The notes: generated from the sequence alone by a model not told the origin. 60,076 bases of DNA from Phycisphaeraceae bacterium (GCA_019636755.1 JAHBWZ010000015.1:1-60076); one strand, 5' to 3'. Shown: positions 1 to 7,835, counted from the stretch's first letter. Made by a program: numbers and translations.

Positions 1-86
1 GTGACTTCGGCGCCTGTGTCCGTGCCGACAGGAACGAGTGCGATCGCGGCCGACAGGATCGAGCGGACGAGGGTGGTTCTGGTCAT
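1..86 (-). CDS. N-terminal fragment of an exported protein
   Basis: Only the first 28 codons lie in the window; the rest is beyond the left edge. The peptide begins MTRTTLVRSILSAAIALVPV, with a basic N-region followed by a hydrophobic core, as in a Sec signal peptide. A strong ribosome binding site (GGGAGGCGG) lies about 7 nt before the ATG. The mature protein cannot be seen, so no function is offered. Confidence in the start is good because ribosome binding site, ATG and signal peptide agree. Confidence 0.7.
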   Translation of the reverse strand, partial: MTRTTLVRSILSAAIALVPVGTDTGAEV

Positions 87-660
87 GGTTCACCGCCTCC
101 CTGGAAGTGGGAGATGCTCTCGATGCAGGCGGACAGGTCACCCATGCAGAACACCAGGCACAGGCTCGCCACCCGCCGGCGGCGCGCCAGGGCACATCGC
201 TCGCTCAGCGCGCAGGCAGGCCGTGGGCCGTGGCGAATTGACAGGACAACCGGGTTCTCGATTGCATCTGAAGCCTCCGGGATCGAAGACCACTCTACAG
301 CGGGACTGGCCGGCATGCGATGGTCCGGCGGGAGCGCGGCAGGAGGACCGGACGGGATGTGATGGGCACTGTGCAGATCGGATCACGCGGGCGCGGGTGT
401 CTGTCCCCGATCTCTGAACGGTCGAGTGCTGCGTTCGAGTTCGAGTACGCATTCGAGCACGAGGGCGCGCGAGTGTCGCGCCCAGTGAACGTACGCCAAC
501 GGGGGCTGGCGCCGCCCTTGCCCCCCCGGCGAGCATGGCGCACCCGGACTGCTGGCGCCTGCATACGGCGGTCCGCGGTGTCCTGCGCGCGACCGTGTCC
601 AGCCGCGGCCGTTGCGTCGGTCGAGCAGTCAACGCTTGCTGCTCGCGATGGAGCCGGACC

Positions 661-950
661 GGTGCACCATGAAGAACACGAATGGCACGAAGGGGTCGCG
701 GGGCAGACACGGCAGGGATCCCGATCGACTGGAACGAGCACGCTCATTCGAAGCCCTGTGCTGATGCCGCACGATGGCATGGACCTCGATGACATTTCCG
801 ATCACACCTTGACTCGATCTGATCTGACCTGCTCTGCTCTGCGCCCTCTGTGCCCTCTCTGTCAATTCTTCCGTATGCAGGGAATGCACGCACGCCGAGG
901 ACAGCGCTTCATGCACGCCTTCGTGTCCTTCGTGCTCTTCGTGGTGCATT
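661..950. repeat. inverted repeat with CACGAAG-type arms
   Basis: The left arm (about 661-697) and the reverse complement of the right arm (about 912-950) are similar over some 37 bp. Both contain CACGAAG-like periodic units that read as His-Glu-Gly-rich peptide in one frame. They enclose about 215 bp. Just inside the right arm (about 830-880) is a second low-complexity stretch of CAGAGGG-type units on the minus strand. Periodic arms of this kind recur in intergenic DNA of planctomycetes and other environmental bacteria; that this pair is a mobile unit is an inference. Confidence 0.5.
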
Positions 951-1045
951 CATCTGCGCTCGGAGAGAGGCCCCCGGGAGTGGATGGCGCGACTGACCGT
1001 GGCGCCGTCGGGACCATGGGCGCGTCTCCGGCTCCGAAGGCGCCA

Positions 1046-1182
1046 CGGTCGGTAGCCACGAGTGCAGCGCAGCGGAACTCGTAGAGAACGAGCGACAAGA
1101 ACAATCCTCCGCCGCAAAGGGGAGCGGGAGCGCACGACGTCGATCGCCTCCGCCGCCCCTCGCGGGGCGGGGAAGATTTCGG
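1046..1182. repeat. direct repeat, copy 1 (137 bp)
   Basis: It matches 1324-1460 from end to end with scattered substitutions and no net insertion or deletion (constant offset of 278 bp). It starts at CGGTCGGTAGCCACGAGTGC and ends at GGGGAAGATTTCGG. It contains a short internal inversion (ACGAGT ... ACTCGT). No reading frame is shared convincingly. Confidence 0.75.
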
Positions 1183-1323
1183 CGCCGCAACCGCCAGTAC
1201 GCCGTCCTCGCCTTCGGCTCGGCCAGCGTACTGGCGGCTATCGACCTGGCCCCTCCGGGGCCGTGTGTGCGCGCATCCGGCGCCTGCGCCGCGATGCGTC
1301 CGCCGTTGGCTCCGAATGAGCCG

Positions 1324-1460
1324 CGGTCGGTAGCCACGAGTGCAGCGCAGCGGAACTCGTGGACAGCGAGCGACAGAAACAATCCTCCCGCGCAAGGGGG
1401 AGCGGAAGCGCACGACGTCGAACGCCTCCGCCGCCCCGCGCGGGGCGGGGAAGATTTCGG
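1324..1460. repeat. direct repeat, copy 2 (137 bp)
   Basis: Second copy of the unit at 1046-1182, in the same orientation. The equal length and the position of differences suggest an old duplication or two insertions of a dispersed unit. Confidence 0.75.
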
Positions 1461-1773
1461 GCGTCGCAGCGGCCGGCCCGCGTGCCACCTCTCGATCCCC
1501 CGTCATGCGCCGGACACGCGCTCGCTCCTCGAGTCAGCGGCTGCAGCGTGCGAGTGCCAGTCCCGCAGCCAGTCCCCGGCCCCTGACGCCTGATGACGCG
1601 CCCGGCAGCCCCGGAAGAAATTCTGAGATTCTGCGCAGAGTCGGCGCCGGATGGGCATATCTGTCTCTGGCAGGGTCCATCGGCCGCCGCATCCCGGTCG
1701 GTCAGGTGCGACGCTGCCGGCGGTCGGATCCCGGATGCAGGGTTCCGGGGTCGGAGGTCGGGGGCCGGAGTCG

Positions 1774-1830
1774 GGGGGTCCGGGGGTCCGGGGGTCCGGG
1801 GGTCCGGGGGTCCGGGGGTCCGGGGGTTCG
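1774..1830. repeat. 8-bp tandem array (GGGGGTCC)
   Basis: Six perfect GGGGGTCC units follow one another, with degenerate units at both ends. The array lies in non-coding DNA about 150 bp upstream of the start-like ATG at 1979. Confidence 0.85.
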
Positions 1831-2008
1831 AGGGTCGGGCATGGTCGTCGTGCCCGGGATGGCAGGTGGCGGCACCATCGACCGCGCCCGGCATCGGGCC
1901 GACGCGCGGAAAGCCCGATCCCGGCGGTCGGGAACGGGCAGAAGAACAGCGAGGCACCGTTTCACGGAGTCTTCATCCATGACAGCACAGACGGACCTGA
2001 CTGACCAC

Positions 2009-2054
2009 ACGGGCGCGCCGACGGGCGCGCCGACGGGCGCGCCGACGGGCGCGC
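2009..2054. repeat. 12-bp tandem array (ACGGGCGCGCCG)
   Basis: Three full units and a fourth of 10 bp. Being a multiple of three, a change in copy number would not change frame; from the ATG at 1979 it reads as repeated Gly-Ala-Pro-Thr. Confidence 0.85.
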
Positions 2055-2060
2055 AACACC

Positions 2061-2116
2061 GCGATCCGCGATCCGCGATCCGCGATCCGCGATCCGCGAT
2101 CCGCGATCCGCGATCC
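2061..2116. repeat. 7-bp tandem array (GCGATCC), eight perfect units
   Basis: Eight uninterrupted GCGATCC units, ending 30 bp before the ATG at 2146. A 7-bp unit changes reading frame with each gain or loss. Short runs of the same unit occur elsewhere in non-coding DNA (for example near 18370), so the unit is not unique to this gene. Confidence 0.9.
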
Positions 2117-2145
2117 GAATTCTACTGGCTGCCGGACTGACCACC

Positions 2146-3810
2146 ATGGTCCCCGTGCTCGCGCTCTCGCGGGCCGATGAGCCGGACTGCGGACCGGCGT
2201 GCGATCGACCCGGGTACGCCATCGTGGACCTGGGGCCGTTGAATGGGGGAACGAATGTCGAACTCTTTCAACCGAACGCCGAACTCACCGGTCGCTTCGG
2301 CATCAACGCGCACGGCCAGGTGGCGTTCACGCGCAGGATCGATGAGGCGCATCGCCCGTACGTCTGGCTCCCGCGTCCGGCGTATGGACTGTCGGCCGGC
2401 GTGCATGCCCTGGTCGATCTCTTCCCGCAGTTCGACTTCGGGGATCACGCCAGCGCGGTGGACATCAGCGACAACGGATTCGTCGTGGGCCAGTGCCGCG
2501 CGGGATCGGGCACGGGGCCATACATCATTCGTGGACAGGGGCGCGCGTACATCGCCGACCTCTCCGGTTCGATGGGGTGGACGGACAACGCGCGGGTGAT
2601 CGATGGACTGTCCTCGGGCGCGTGCGAGGAAGGCGGCGGCTGGAGCCGCGGCGTCGCGGTCGTCGACGACGGCTCGGTCCCCGTCATGGTCATGGAGGCG
2701 GGGCGTCTGGGCCAGTGCCTTTCGGAGGACGTCTGCTTCTCATCCGGACACCTGGTGACTGACCTGGATCAGTCCACGCCGACGGTGACCGCACTGACCG
2801 GCACGGGGTTCCCCAGCGAGTTCGCGTTCGATATCGATCGCGCTGCGGCGGGCGAGTATGAACTCGCCGGGCGCGGAGATCGCGATCCCAGGGTCGGGCA
2901 CTGTGGCGTGACGATCACCTATTACTGCGAGGTGGAGGATGTGCCGGCCCGATTCAGCGCGGCCGCGGGTTCGCCCCCATCGATCTCGGCGGGCGCTCTG
3001 GCGGACTTCGGCGACGACGTCCCAGAGGATCTGCGCGGCTTCGGTCGCGGCGTGGATCGCGGCGGGACGGTGGTGGGGTATGGCACACTCCCGCCCGACC
3101 CGCCGTCGTCGCCGGACTGCGACCTCAACGCGCTGCTGTGGGACCCCGCGGACAACGGCGCTTACACGAATCTGCATCTCGTGCTCGGGGACTGTGCCGG
3201 GTTCTCCCGCGCCGAGTCGATCAACAGCGCGCCCAGGCGGCGCATCGTCGGGTGGGATCCGCTGAGACAGCATCCCCTGCTCTGGGTCGAGCACGAGACG
3301 CTCGACGGCTGGCAGGGTTACCGGCTCCAGGTGGACACGCACCCGGTGTATCCGGGCATCGTCGACGCCGGCACCTGTCCGGGCTGGACGCTGCGCGAAG
3401 CGTACGACGTCAACGACGCCGGCTGGATCACCGGCTGGGGCATCCGGACGATCGGCGAGGTCAGCCAGCCGCATGCCTTCGTGCTGGTGCCGACGAGCTG
3501 TCCCGCCGACCTGGATCAGGACGGCGAGGTCGATTTCCCTGACCTGCTGATCCTGCTCAGTTACTTCGACGCATCGTGCGGCACACCGACGGGACCATGC
3601 GAACTGCCATGGATGGAACTCTGCCCGGGCGACCTGGACGGCAACGGCGTGGTCGAGTTTCCTGACCTGCTGTTCCTGCTCTCGTACTGGGGTCCGTGCT
3701 GCAATCCTGGCCAGGGCACACCGCAGGATGTCCAGGACTGCTTCACGCGGTTCGGGTGGGACATCAATGCACTGCTCGCCTGCCTCGAACTGGTGGCCGG
3801 CAATCAGTAA
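2146..3810 (+). CDS. secreted HAF-repeat protein with two C-terminal dockerin-like repeats
   Basis: A 554-residue exported protein as drawn. Several segments of the form aINa.G.vaG recur (INAHGQVAF, DISDNGFVVGQ, DVNDAGWITGWG), as in the HAF family of extracellular repeats. The C-terminus has two dockerin-like calcium-loop repeats, DLDQDGEVDFPDLLILLSYF and DLDGNGVVEFPDLLFLLSYW (about residues 452-475 and 494-515), the paired form common at the ends of Phycisphaerae secreted proteins. The annotated ATG cuts through the signal peptide: the hydrophobic segment begins about 8 codons earlier in the same frame, but no ATG, GTG or TTG precedes it before the stop at 2002. See the array at 2061-2116. 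The next gene starts 20 nt downstream, so the two are probably co-transcribed. Confidence 0.8.
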   Translation: MVPVLALSRADEPDCGPACDRPGYAIVDLGPLNGGTNVELFQPNAELTGRFGINAHGQVAFTRRIDEAHRPYVWLPRPAYGLSAGVHALVDLFPQFDFGDHASAVDISDNGFVVGQCRAGSGTGPYIIRGQGRAYIADLSGSMGWTDNARVIDGLSSGACEEGGGWSRGVAVVDDGSVPVMVMEAGRLGQCLSEDVCFSSGHLVTDLDQSTPTVTALTGTGFPSEFAFDIDRAAAGEYELAGRGDRDPRVGHCGVTITYYCEVEDVPARFSAAAGSPPSISAGALADFGDDVPEDLRGFGRGVDRGGTVVGYGTLPPDPPSSPDCDLNALLWDPADNGAYTNLHLVLGDCAGFSRAESINSAPRRRIVGWDPLRQHPLLWVEHETLDGWQGYRLQVDTHPVYPGIVDAGTCPGWTLREAYDVNDAGWITGWGIRTIGEVSQPHAFVLVPTSCPADLDQDGEVDFPDLLILLSYFDASCGTPTGPCELPWMELCPGDLDGNGVVEFPDLLFLLSYWGPCCNPGQGTPQDVQDCFTRFGWDINALLACLELVAGNQ

Positions 3811-3830
3811 GCAAGAGGAAAGGGAGACCC

Positions 3831-4478
3831 ATGCACCAGATCAACAGGACCATCTTCACCATCACCACCATCCACCGGCTCCTCGCGTTGCCGGTGCTTC
3901 TCGCGGCTCTTTCGCAGAGCGCGGCTGGCGCGATCACGTACACGGACCAGAAGGACCTCTGGCTGAGCCAGACGACAGGCGTGGAGGTGATCACCTTCAC
4001 CGAGCACCCGGTCGGCACGTGGCTGGACGACCACTACCACGAGTCGCACGGGCTCATCTTCGCGGGACCGACGGAGTTCATCACGCACGACACGGCCTTC
4101 CACGATCTTCAGGGTATGAAAACCTTCACCGGCGTCGCCGACCTGCGCTTCGACACGCCGATCACGGCGTTCGCGTTCGACAACTACTTCGGGTCTGTCA
4201 ATCTGCGTCTGTACTCAGGGGACACGCAGATCGGATTCGCGCAGTTCTTCGGCCTCATCCCCAACTTCGGCGGGATCCTCTCGACCATCCCGTTCGACCG
4301 GATCGTGCTGTGGGACCCGTCGGACGCGGTGCTCTTCATCGACGACATCATGTTCACGCATGCGCCGCTGGTACCAGGACCCGCGGCGGTGTGGCTGCTG
4401 CTCACGCTCGCCGCGGGGGCGCCCTGCCGGCGCCGCCGCCGCCGTGCATGTGCCGCATCGCCGGCGTACCTCACCTGA
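3831..4478 (+). CDS. PEP-CTERM type exported protein, copy 1 of a tandem pair
   Basis: A 215-residue protein with a signal peptide (about residues 1-33, ending SAAGA). The body carries ITFTEHPVGTWLDD, a paired ESHGLIF segment and GGILSTIPFDRIVLWDPSDA. The C-terminus has VPGP, a hydrophobic stretch and an arginine run, which is the form of a PEP-CTERM sorting signal recognised by exosortase. GGGAG precedes the ATG by a few nt. An 11-residue tail follows the arginine run, whereas this signal normally ends there. It is nearly identical over long stretches to the gene at 4551 and related to the first part of the frame at 58210-59751. The substrate or surface role is unknown. Confidence 0.85.
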   Translation: MHQINRTIFTITTIHRLLALPVLLAALSQSAAGAITYTDQKDLWLSQTTGVEVITFTEHPVGTWLDDHYHESHGLIFAGPTEFITHDTAFHDLQGMKTFTGVADLRFDTPITAFAFDNYFGSVNLRLYSGDTQIGFAQFFGLIPNFGGILSTIPFDRIVLWDPSDAVLFIDDIMFTHAPLVPGPAAVWLLLTLAAGAPCRRRRRRACAASPAYLT

Positions 4479-4496
4479 CCCGATCGCACCGTCTCC

Positions 4497-4528
4497 CCCG
4501 CGCCGGGCGCTCACGCGCCCGGCGCGGG
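4497..4528 (+). terminator. 14-bp hairpin between the duplicated genes
   Basis: A perfect inverted repeat (CCCGCGCCGGGCGC, loop TCAC) lies in the 72-nt gap between the two PEP-CTERM genes. No T-run follows, so it may attenuate or protect the transcript rather than act as a classical intrinsic terminator. Confidence 0.45.
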
Positions 4529-4550
4529 CGTTCTCCTGGAGACTCGACCC

Positions 4551-5228
4551 ATGCACCAGATCACCATGTCCATCTTCACCGTCACCGCCATGCACCGGCT
4601 CCTCGCGCTGCCGGTGCTTCTCGCGGCTCTTTCGCAGAGCGCGGCCGGCGCGATCACGTACACGGACCAGAAGGACCTCTGGCTGAGCCAGACGACAGGC
4701 GTGGAGGTGATCACCTTCACGGAGCACCCCGTCGGCACGTGGCTGGACGACCACTCCCACGAGTCGCACGGGCTCATCTTCGCGGGACCGACGGAGTTCA
4801 TCACGCACGCAGCGAGCTTCCACGACAACCAGGGGCTTGTGACATTCACCTCTGTCGCCGACCTGCGCTTCGACACGCCGATCACGGCGTTCGCGTTTGA
4901 CAACTGCTTCGGTGTCGTGGTGTTCAAGCTCTACGCAGGAGAAGAGGAGATCGCGCACTCCTTCTTCCTCGGCCTCATCCCCAACTTCGGCGGGATCCTC
5001 TCGACCATCCCGTTCGACCGGATCGTCCTGTGGGACCCGTCAGACGCGGTGCTTGCGATCGATGACATCATGTTCACGCACCAGGCGCTGGTGCCCGGAC
5101 CCGGCGGCGCCGCGATGGCGCTCCTGGCCGGGTGGGGCGCGCTCACCGGTCGGCGACGGCGCCGATCCGGGCGTCGATGTGGTGGATGGAAGGCCGCGAT
5201 GTCGATGCGGTCGGTGCGCTCGGATTGA
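4551..5228 (+). CDS. PEP-CTERM type exported protein, copy 2 of a tandem pair
   Basis: A 225-residue paralogue of the gene at 3831. Signal peptide, central motifs and the GGILSTIPFDRIVLWDPSDA segment are shared almost word for word; the copies differ mainly at about residues 85-95 and 125-140. GGAG precedes the ATG. The C-terminus has VPGPGGAAMALLAGWGALTG and an arginine cluster, then an unusual tail of about 20 residues ending SVRSD, which suggests loss of the original stop codon just after the arginines. The high nucleotide identity points to a recent duplication or to gene conversion. Confidence 0.83.
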   Translation: MHQITMSIFTVTAMHRLLALPVLLAALSQSAAGAITYTDQKDLWLSQTTGVEVITFTEHPVGTWLDDHSHESHGLIFAGPTEFITHAASFHDNQGLVTFTSVADLRFDTPITAFAFDNCFGVVVFKLYAGEEEIAHSFFLGLIPNFGGILSTIPFDRIVLWDPSDAVLAIDDIMFTHQALVPGPGGAAMALLAGWGALTGRRRRRSGRRCGGWKAAMSMRSVRSD

Positions 5229-5386
5229 TGCATGGAACTCGGAGACGATCGCACTCCGCTCCATCCCGACGGGATGATCGTCAATCGCCGGGGACCGGGC
5301 CGAAGCCCCACGGCCGCCCTTGTCGTTGAGCACGGTTGGCGCTGCGTCTCCTGGATCCTGATGATCGCCGTTCGGGGGCGCGAGCG

Positions 5387-5607
5387 CAGGGGGGGCTGAG
5401 GCCCCCCCTGCAACCCCCTTGCGCGCAGGATGGTGGCTGGGGTCAGCCGGCGCGCGAGTGGTGGTGTCTTCGCGCATCACGTTCAGGGTGGCGCGCGGGA
5501 CGTCCGGCGCCGACGGCGCGTCCGTGATCGCCCTGGTGCGAGTCAAGGCGCGTCCGGGATCATCCATCCGCCAGGGGGGTTGCAGGGGGGCGCTTCAGCC
5601 CCCCTGC
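5387..5607 (+). repeat. palindrome-ended repeat, copy A (MITE-like)
   Basis: Both ends are inverted copies of each other over about 40 bp, and each end is itself a 10-bp hairpin (CAGGGGGGGC / GCCCCCCCTG with a 4-nt loop at the left; GCAGGGGGGC / GCCCCCCTGC at the right). The interior, about 170 bp, has no gene. The copy resembles B and C in both ends and interior. Similarity to copy C continues about 90 bp beyond the right end, so the full unit may be some 320 bp. Confidence 0.8.
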
Positions 5608-5790
5608 GCCTGCGCGTGCAGAAGACGATGGCGTGCACGGCGGAGGGCCGGTGCGCGTCGTCAAGGTCGCTGACTCGTCCATTCGGGCGCGCGCGAGAGA
5701 ACGTGCTCGATCGCTCGAATGTCCCGTCAGGGAGCAGGGATGACGTCAGGTCTCGATGATTCTGTGGATTGCCGTCGGGGTGCGCGAGCG

Positions 5791-6013
5791 CAGGGGGGGC
5801 TGAGGCCCCCCCTGCAACCCCCTTGCGCGCATGTGGGTGGTGGTGGTCAGCCGGCGCGCGAGTGGTGGTGCCTTCGCGCATCGGGTCCGGGATCGCGCGC
5901 TGAGAACGTCTGTCACCGACGGCGCGTCCGTGATCGCCCTGGTGCGAGTCAAGGCGCGTCCGGGATCATCCATCCGCCAGGGGGGTTGCAGGGGGGCGCT
6001 TCAGCCCCCCTGC
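5791..6013 (+). repeat. palindrome-ended repeat, copy B (MITE-like)
   Basis: Same orientation as copy A and 404 bp downstream of it. Palindromic ends are conserved; the interior shares the stretch reading GTGATCGCCCTGGTGCGAGT and its surroundings. The right flank is diverged from those of A and C. Confidence 0.8.
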
Positions 6014-6408
6014 GCTCGCGCGTCCTGAGAGCGCTGGCGTGCATGGCAGGGCGCCCTGGCGCATCGTCAAGGACGATGACTTGTGCATGCGTGCGCGCGC
6101 GCGCTCGATACGATGTCTTTGAGGGACTGGGGTTGCCCGCGAGTCCCTCTGATCACGAGAGACGCCGTTCGGGTGCGCGGGCACAGGGAGGACGCCAGCC
6201 CCCGTTGGCCTGCGTCACCCGCCGAACGACTGCCCTGTGGCTGCTGCGCACGATCGCCGTGGTGGCGCCCTGCCGGCACCGTCGCCGGCATGCGCCGCGT
6301 CGCCCGGCGCACCTCACCTGGCCCGATCGCACCGGGGCGGACGGCGTGCGCCGTCGGGGTTGCACCCGGTCGGTGCGTGATCGATCTGCGCAGACTCGTC
6401 GCCGCGAC

Positions 6409-6915
6409 TCAATGATCCTCGTCCGCGGAGGGTCCGTAGATCGCCGGCACGGGCACGTCGTTCATCCGGAAGTAGACGCTCAGGATGGCCCGGTGGTGAA
6501 TCGAGTGACTCAGGACCCATGTGCGGAACGCGACCGCGCGCGGCATCTCCAGGAGCACCGTGCCGTTGTCCCGGAGTTGCCATGGCGCCATGATCGATGC
6601 CTCGTCCACCGCCGCGATGGCCTTCTTCGCCGCCGTGACACCGGCGTCGAAGAGCGCCAGGATCTCCCCGCGCGTGGTGAGCGACGGCGTCCGGTACGGT
6701 TCGCCGCCGGGCGGATTCATGTCGTAGTACGGCTCGGCCAGGATGCTGGCGCCCCAGCCGGGAATCTCCGCCAGGTGGCACGCGTTCCAGCCGATCGTGT
6801 TCGACTTCGGATGCGGCTTCCAGTCAAGGCGATGCTCGGGCAGGCGCTCGAGCATCTTCCGCGTCGTCGCCATTTCGTGCTCGAACTCGGGCATGGTCAT
6901 CGAGGCAAATGTCAC
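6409..6915 (-). CDS. DinB-like family protein
   Basis: A 168-residue protein of the DinB/YfiT-like four-helix-bundle superfamily. Likely metal-binding histidines lie in the N-terminal half (around NACHLAEI) and in the C-terminal motif HSIHHRAIL, the spacing expected for a DinB-like metal site. Such proteins are often thiol-dependent transferases or damage-inducible proteins; the substrate here is unknown. The start is GTG, with GGAG about 9 nt upstream; an in-frame ATG at codon 6 is an alternative. It is divergent from the PagL-like gene with a gap of about 70 nt, so the promoters probably overlap. Confidence 0.75.
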   Translation of the reverse strand: MTFASMTMPEFEHEMATTRKMLERLPEHRLDWKPHPKSNTIGWNACHLAEIPGWGASILAEPYYDMNPPGGEPYRTPSLTTRGEILALFDAGVTAAKKAIAAVDEASIMAPWQLRDNGTVLLEMPRAVAFRTWVLSHSIHHRAILSVYFRMNDVPVPAIYGPSADEDH

Positions 6916-6973
6916 GGCGGTGGCTCCATGGGACTCGAAGGTGGGATCGTACCCGCATCGCGGATCGACCCAG

Positions 6974-6979
6974 TATCAT
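6974..6979 (+). promoter_or_regulatory. -10-like hexamer TATCAT, 7 nt before a start codon
   Basis: TATCAT ends 7 nt before the ATG at 6987. No ribosome binding site separates them, so transcription would begin at or next to the start codon (leaderless mRNA). No clear -35 box is seen. Confidence 0.4.
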
Positions 6980-6986
6980 CCGCCGG

Positions 6987-7742
6987 ATGCCGGTCTGCGC
7001 AGTCATCGGCGCCTGCCTGCACCTCATGCCGGCCCACGGTCGCCTCGATCCGGGTGCCGCCGAGTCCGCCGCCCCGGTCGTGGCGCGCGCGGGCGCGCCG
7101 GAGGCCGGGCCACCGCCGGCCGCGGCGGGTCCGGTCGGCCCGGCGGATGCTCTGATCAGCGACGCGGGGGTCAGCGACGCGGGGGTCAGCGACGCGGCGA
7201 GCATCAGCGACGCGGCGTCGTCATGGCCCGATCAGGCGGTGCCGTCGACCCGCGAACCCGTCGCCGAACCGTTCGCGATGGGCACGCGTGCATGGGGCGT
7301 GCTGCTCGGCCGCTCACGTGATCCGTCGCTCGGCCGGATCATCGCGCTCCAGGTGGAGCACAGCCGCTTCATCCGCGATGGTCTGTCCATCTCGATCGGG
7401 GGCACGTTCGGCTATGCCGAGGCGGACGCATGGCGGGACGGCGTGCTCGGCGGCCCGGAGGCGGGCATCCGATGGCATCTCCTGCGCGACGGTCATGCGT
7501 CCCTGTTCCTCGATGGCGGCGCCGCGATGCTCTTCCAGCAGCACCCGCTGACCCGTGAGAGCCTGCGGTTCAACTTCGATCTCAAGGCGGGCCTGGGCGC
7601 CACGCTGCGGCTCGATGACCGCACGTCGCTCATCGGCGGACTGCGCTGGCACCACCTGTCCAACGCCCGGGTCCGTGGCCGCAGCCGCAACCTCGGCTAC
7701 GACGGCCCGATGCTCTCGATCGGGCTCCTGCGGACGTTCTGA
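6987..7742 (+). CDS. acyloxyacyl hydrolase / PagL-like outer-membrane protein
   Basis: A 251-residue protein with a short hydrophobic N-terminus, a low-complexity linker (Ala/Pro/Gly, then repeated Ile-Ser-Asp-Ala units near residues 52-72) and a C-terminal region of alternating beta strands. The last 40 residues contain WHHLSNA followed by N-L-G, matching the HxSN motif that holds the catalytic His and Ser of PagL lipid A 3-O-deacylases (here H223 and S225). The acidic third residue expected a dozen residues later is not evident. Family membership is likely; activity on lipid A is inference. lpxI at 41.4 kb shows that lipid A is probably made. Confidence 0.65.
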   Translation: MPVCAVIGACLHLMPAHGRLDPGAAESAAPVVARAGAPEAGPPPAAAGPVGPADALISDAGVSDAGVSDAASISDAASSWPDQAVPSTREPVAEPFAMGTRAWGVLLGRSRDPSLGRIIALQVEHSRFIRDGLSISIGGTFGYAEADAWRDGVLGGPEAGIRWHLLRDGHASLFLDGGAAMLFQQHPLTRESLRFNFDLKAGLGATLRLDDRTSLIGGLRWHHLSNARVRGRSRNLGYDGPMLSIGLLRTF

Positions 7743-7802
7743 GGCCGCGGCCGCGACGGGTCCAGTTCCGCTGCCGGGCGGGAGTCGGCCCGCGTCAGTC
7801 CG

Positions 7803-7808
7803 TATACT
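7803..7808 (+). promoter_or_regulatory. -10 element TATACT
   Basis: TATACT lies about 20-30 nt before the start of the small protein and site-2 protease pair. A GGAG ribosome binding site follows at about 7821. Confidence 0.5.
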
Positions 7809-7835
7809 TCGCGCCGCACACGGAGAATGGGTCGC

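Larger units (their letters stand above)
87..1978. other. gene-free, repeat-rich interval
   Basis: No reading frame here has a ribosome binding site, signal peptide or recognisable domain. Open frames exist on both strands only because stop codons are rare in such GC-rich DNA. The interval carries an inverted pair of CACGAAG-type arms, a 137-bp direct repeat and an 8-bp tandem array, each listed separately. Confidence 0.7.
1966..2140 (+). other. well-formed start placed out of frame by tandem arrays
   Basis: GGAG at 1966-1969 is followed after 9 nt by ATG at 1979. The frame opened there runs through the 12-bp and 7-bp arrays and stops at 2138-2140 after 53 residues. The downstream secreted protein is in another frame, and its hydrophobic signal-like segment (LLAAGLTTMVPVLALSRA) starts upstream of its first ATG at 2146. 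Adding one 7-bp unit, or removing two, would join the 1979 start to that signal segment. The frame arithmetic is seen directly; a role in switching is inference. Confidence 0.55.
5229..6408. other. gene-free interval holding two palindrome-ended repeats
   Basis: About 1.2 kb without a supported gene. It contains repeat copies A (5387-5607) and B (5791-6013) with related flanks. Near 6155-6200 there is a faint resemblance to the left flank of the repeat, perhaps a decayed end. The long open frame crossing it has no start signal or domain. Confidence 0.65.

Noticed and set aside
661-950. A His/Glu-rich small protein
   Set aside because: Similar peptides are translations of periodic repeats; there is no ribosome binding site and the sequence occurs as inverted arms.
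2061-2116. A CRISPR array
   Set aside because: The units are 7 bp and contiguous with no spacers. No spaced repeats of 23-40 bp were seen anywhere in the window.
1340-2140. A 266-codon open frame through the tandem arrays
   Set aside because: Its sequence is Arg/Ser/Gly/Pro low complexity and includes the direct repeat and the arrays; only the final part from ATG 1979 has a ribosome binding site.
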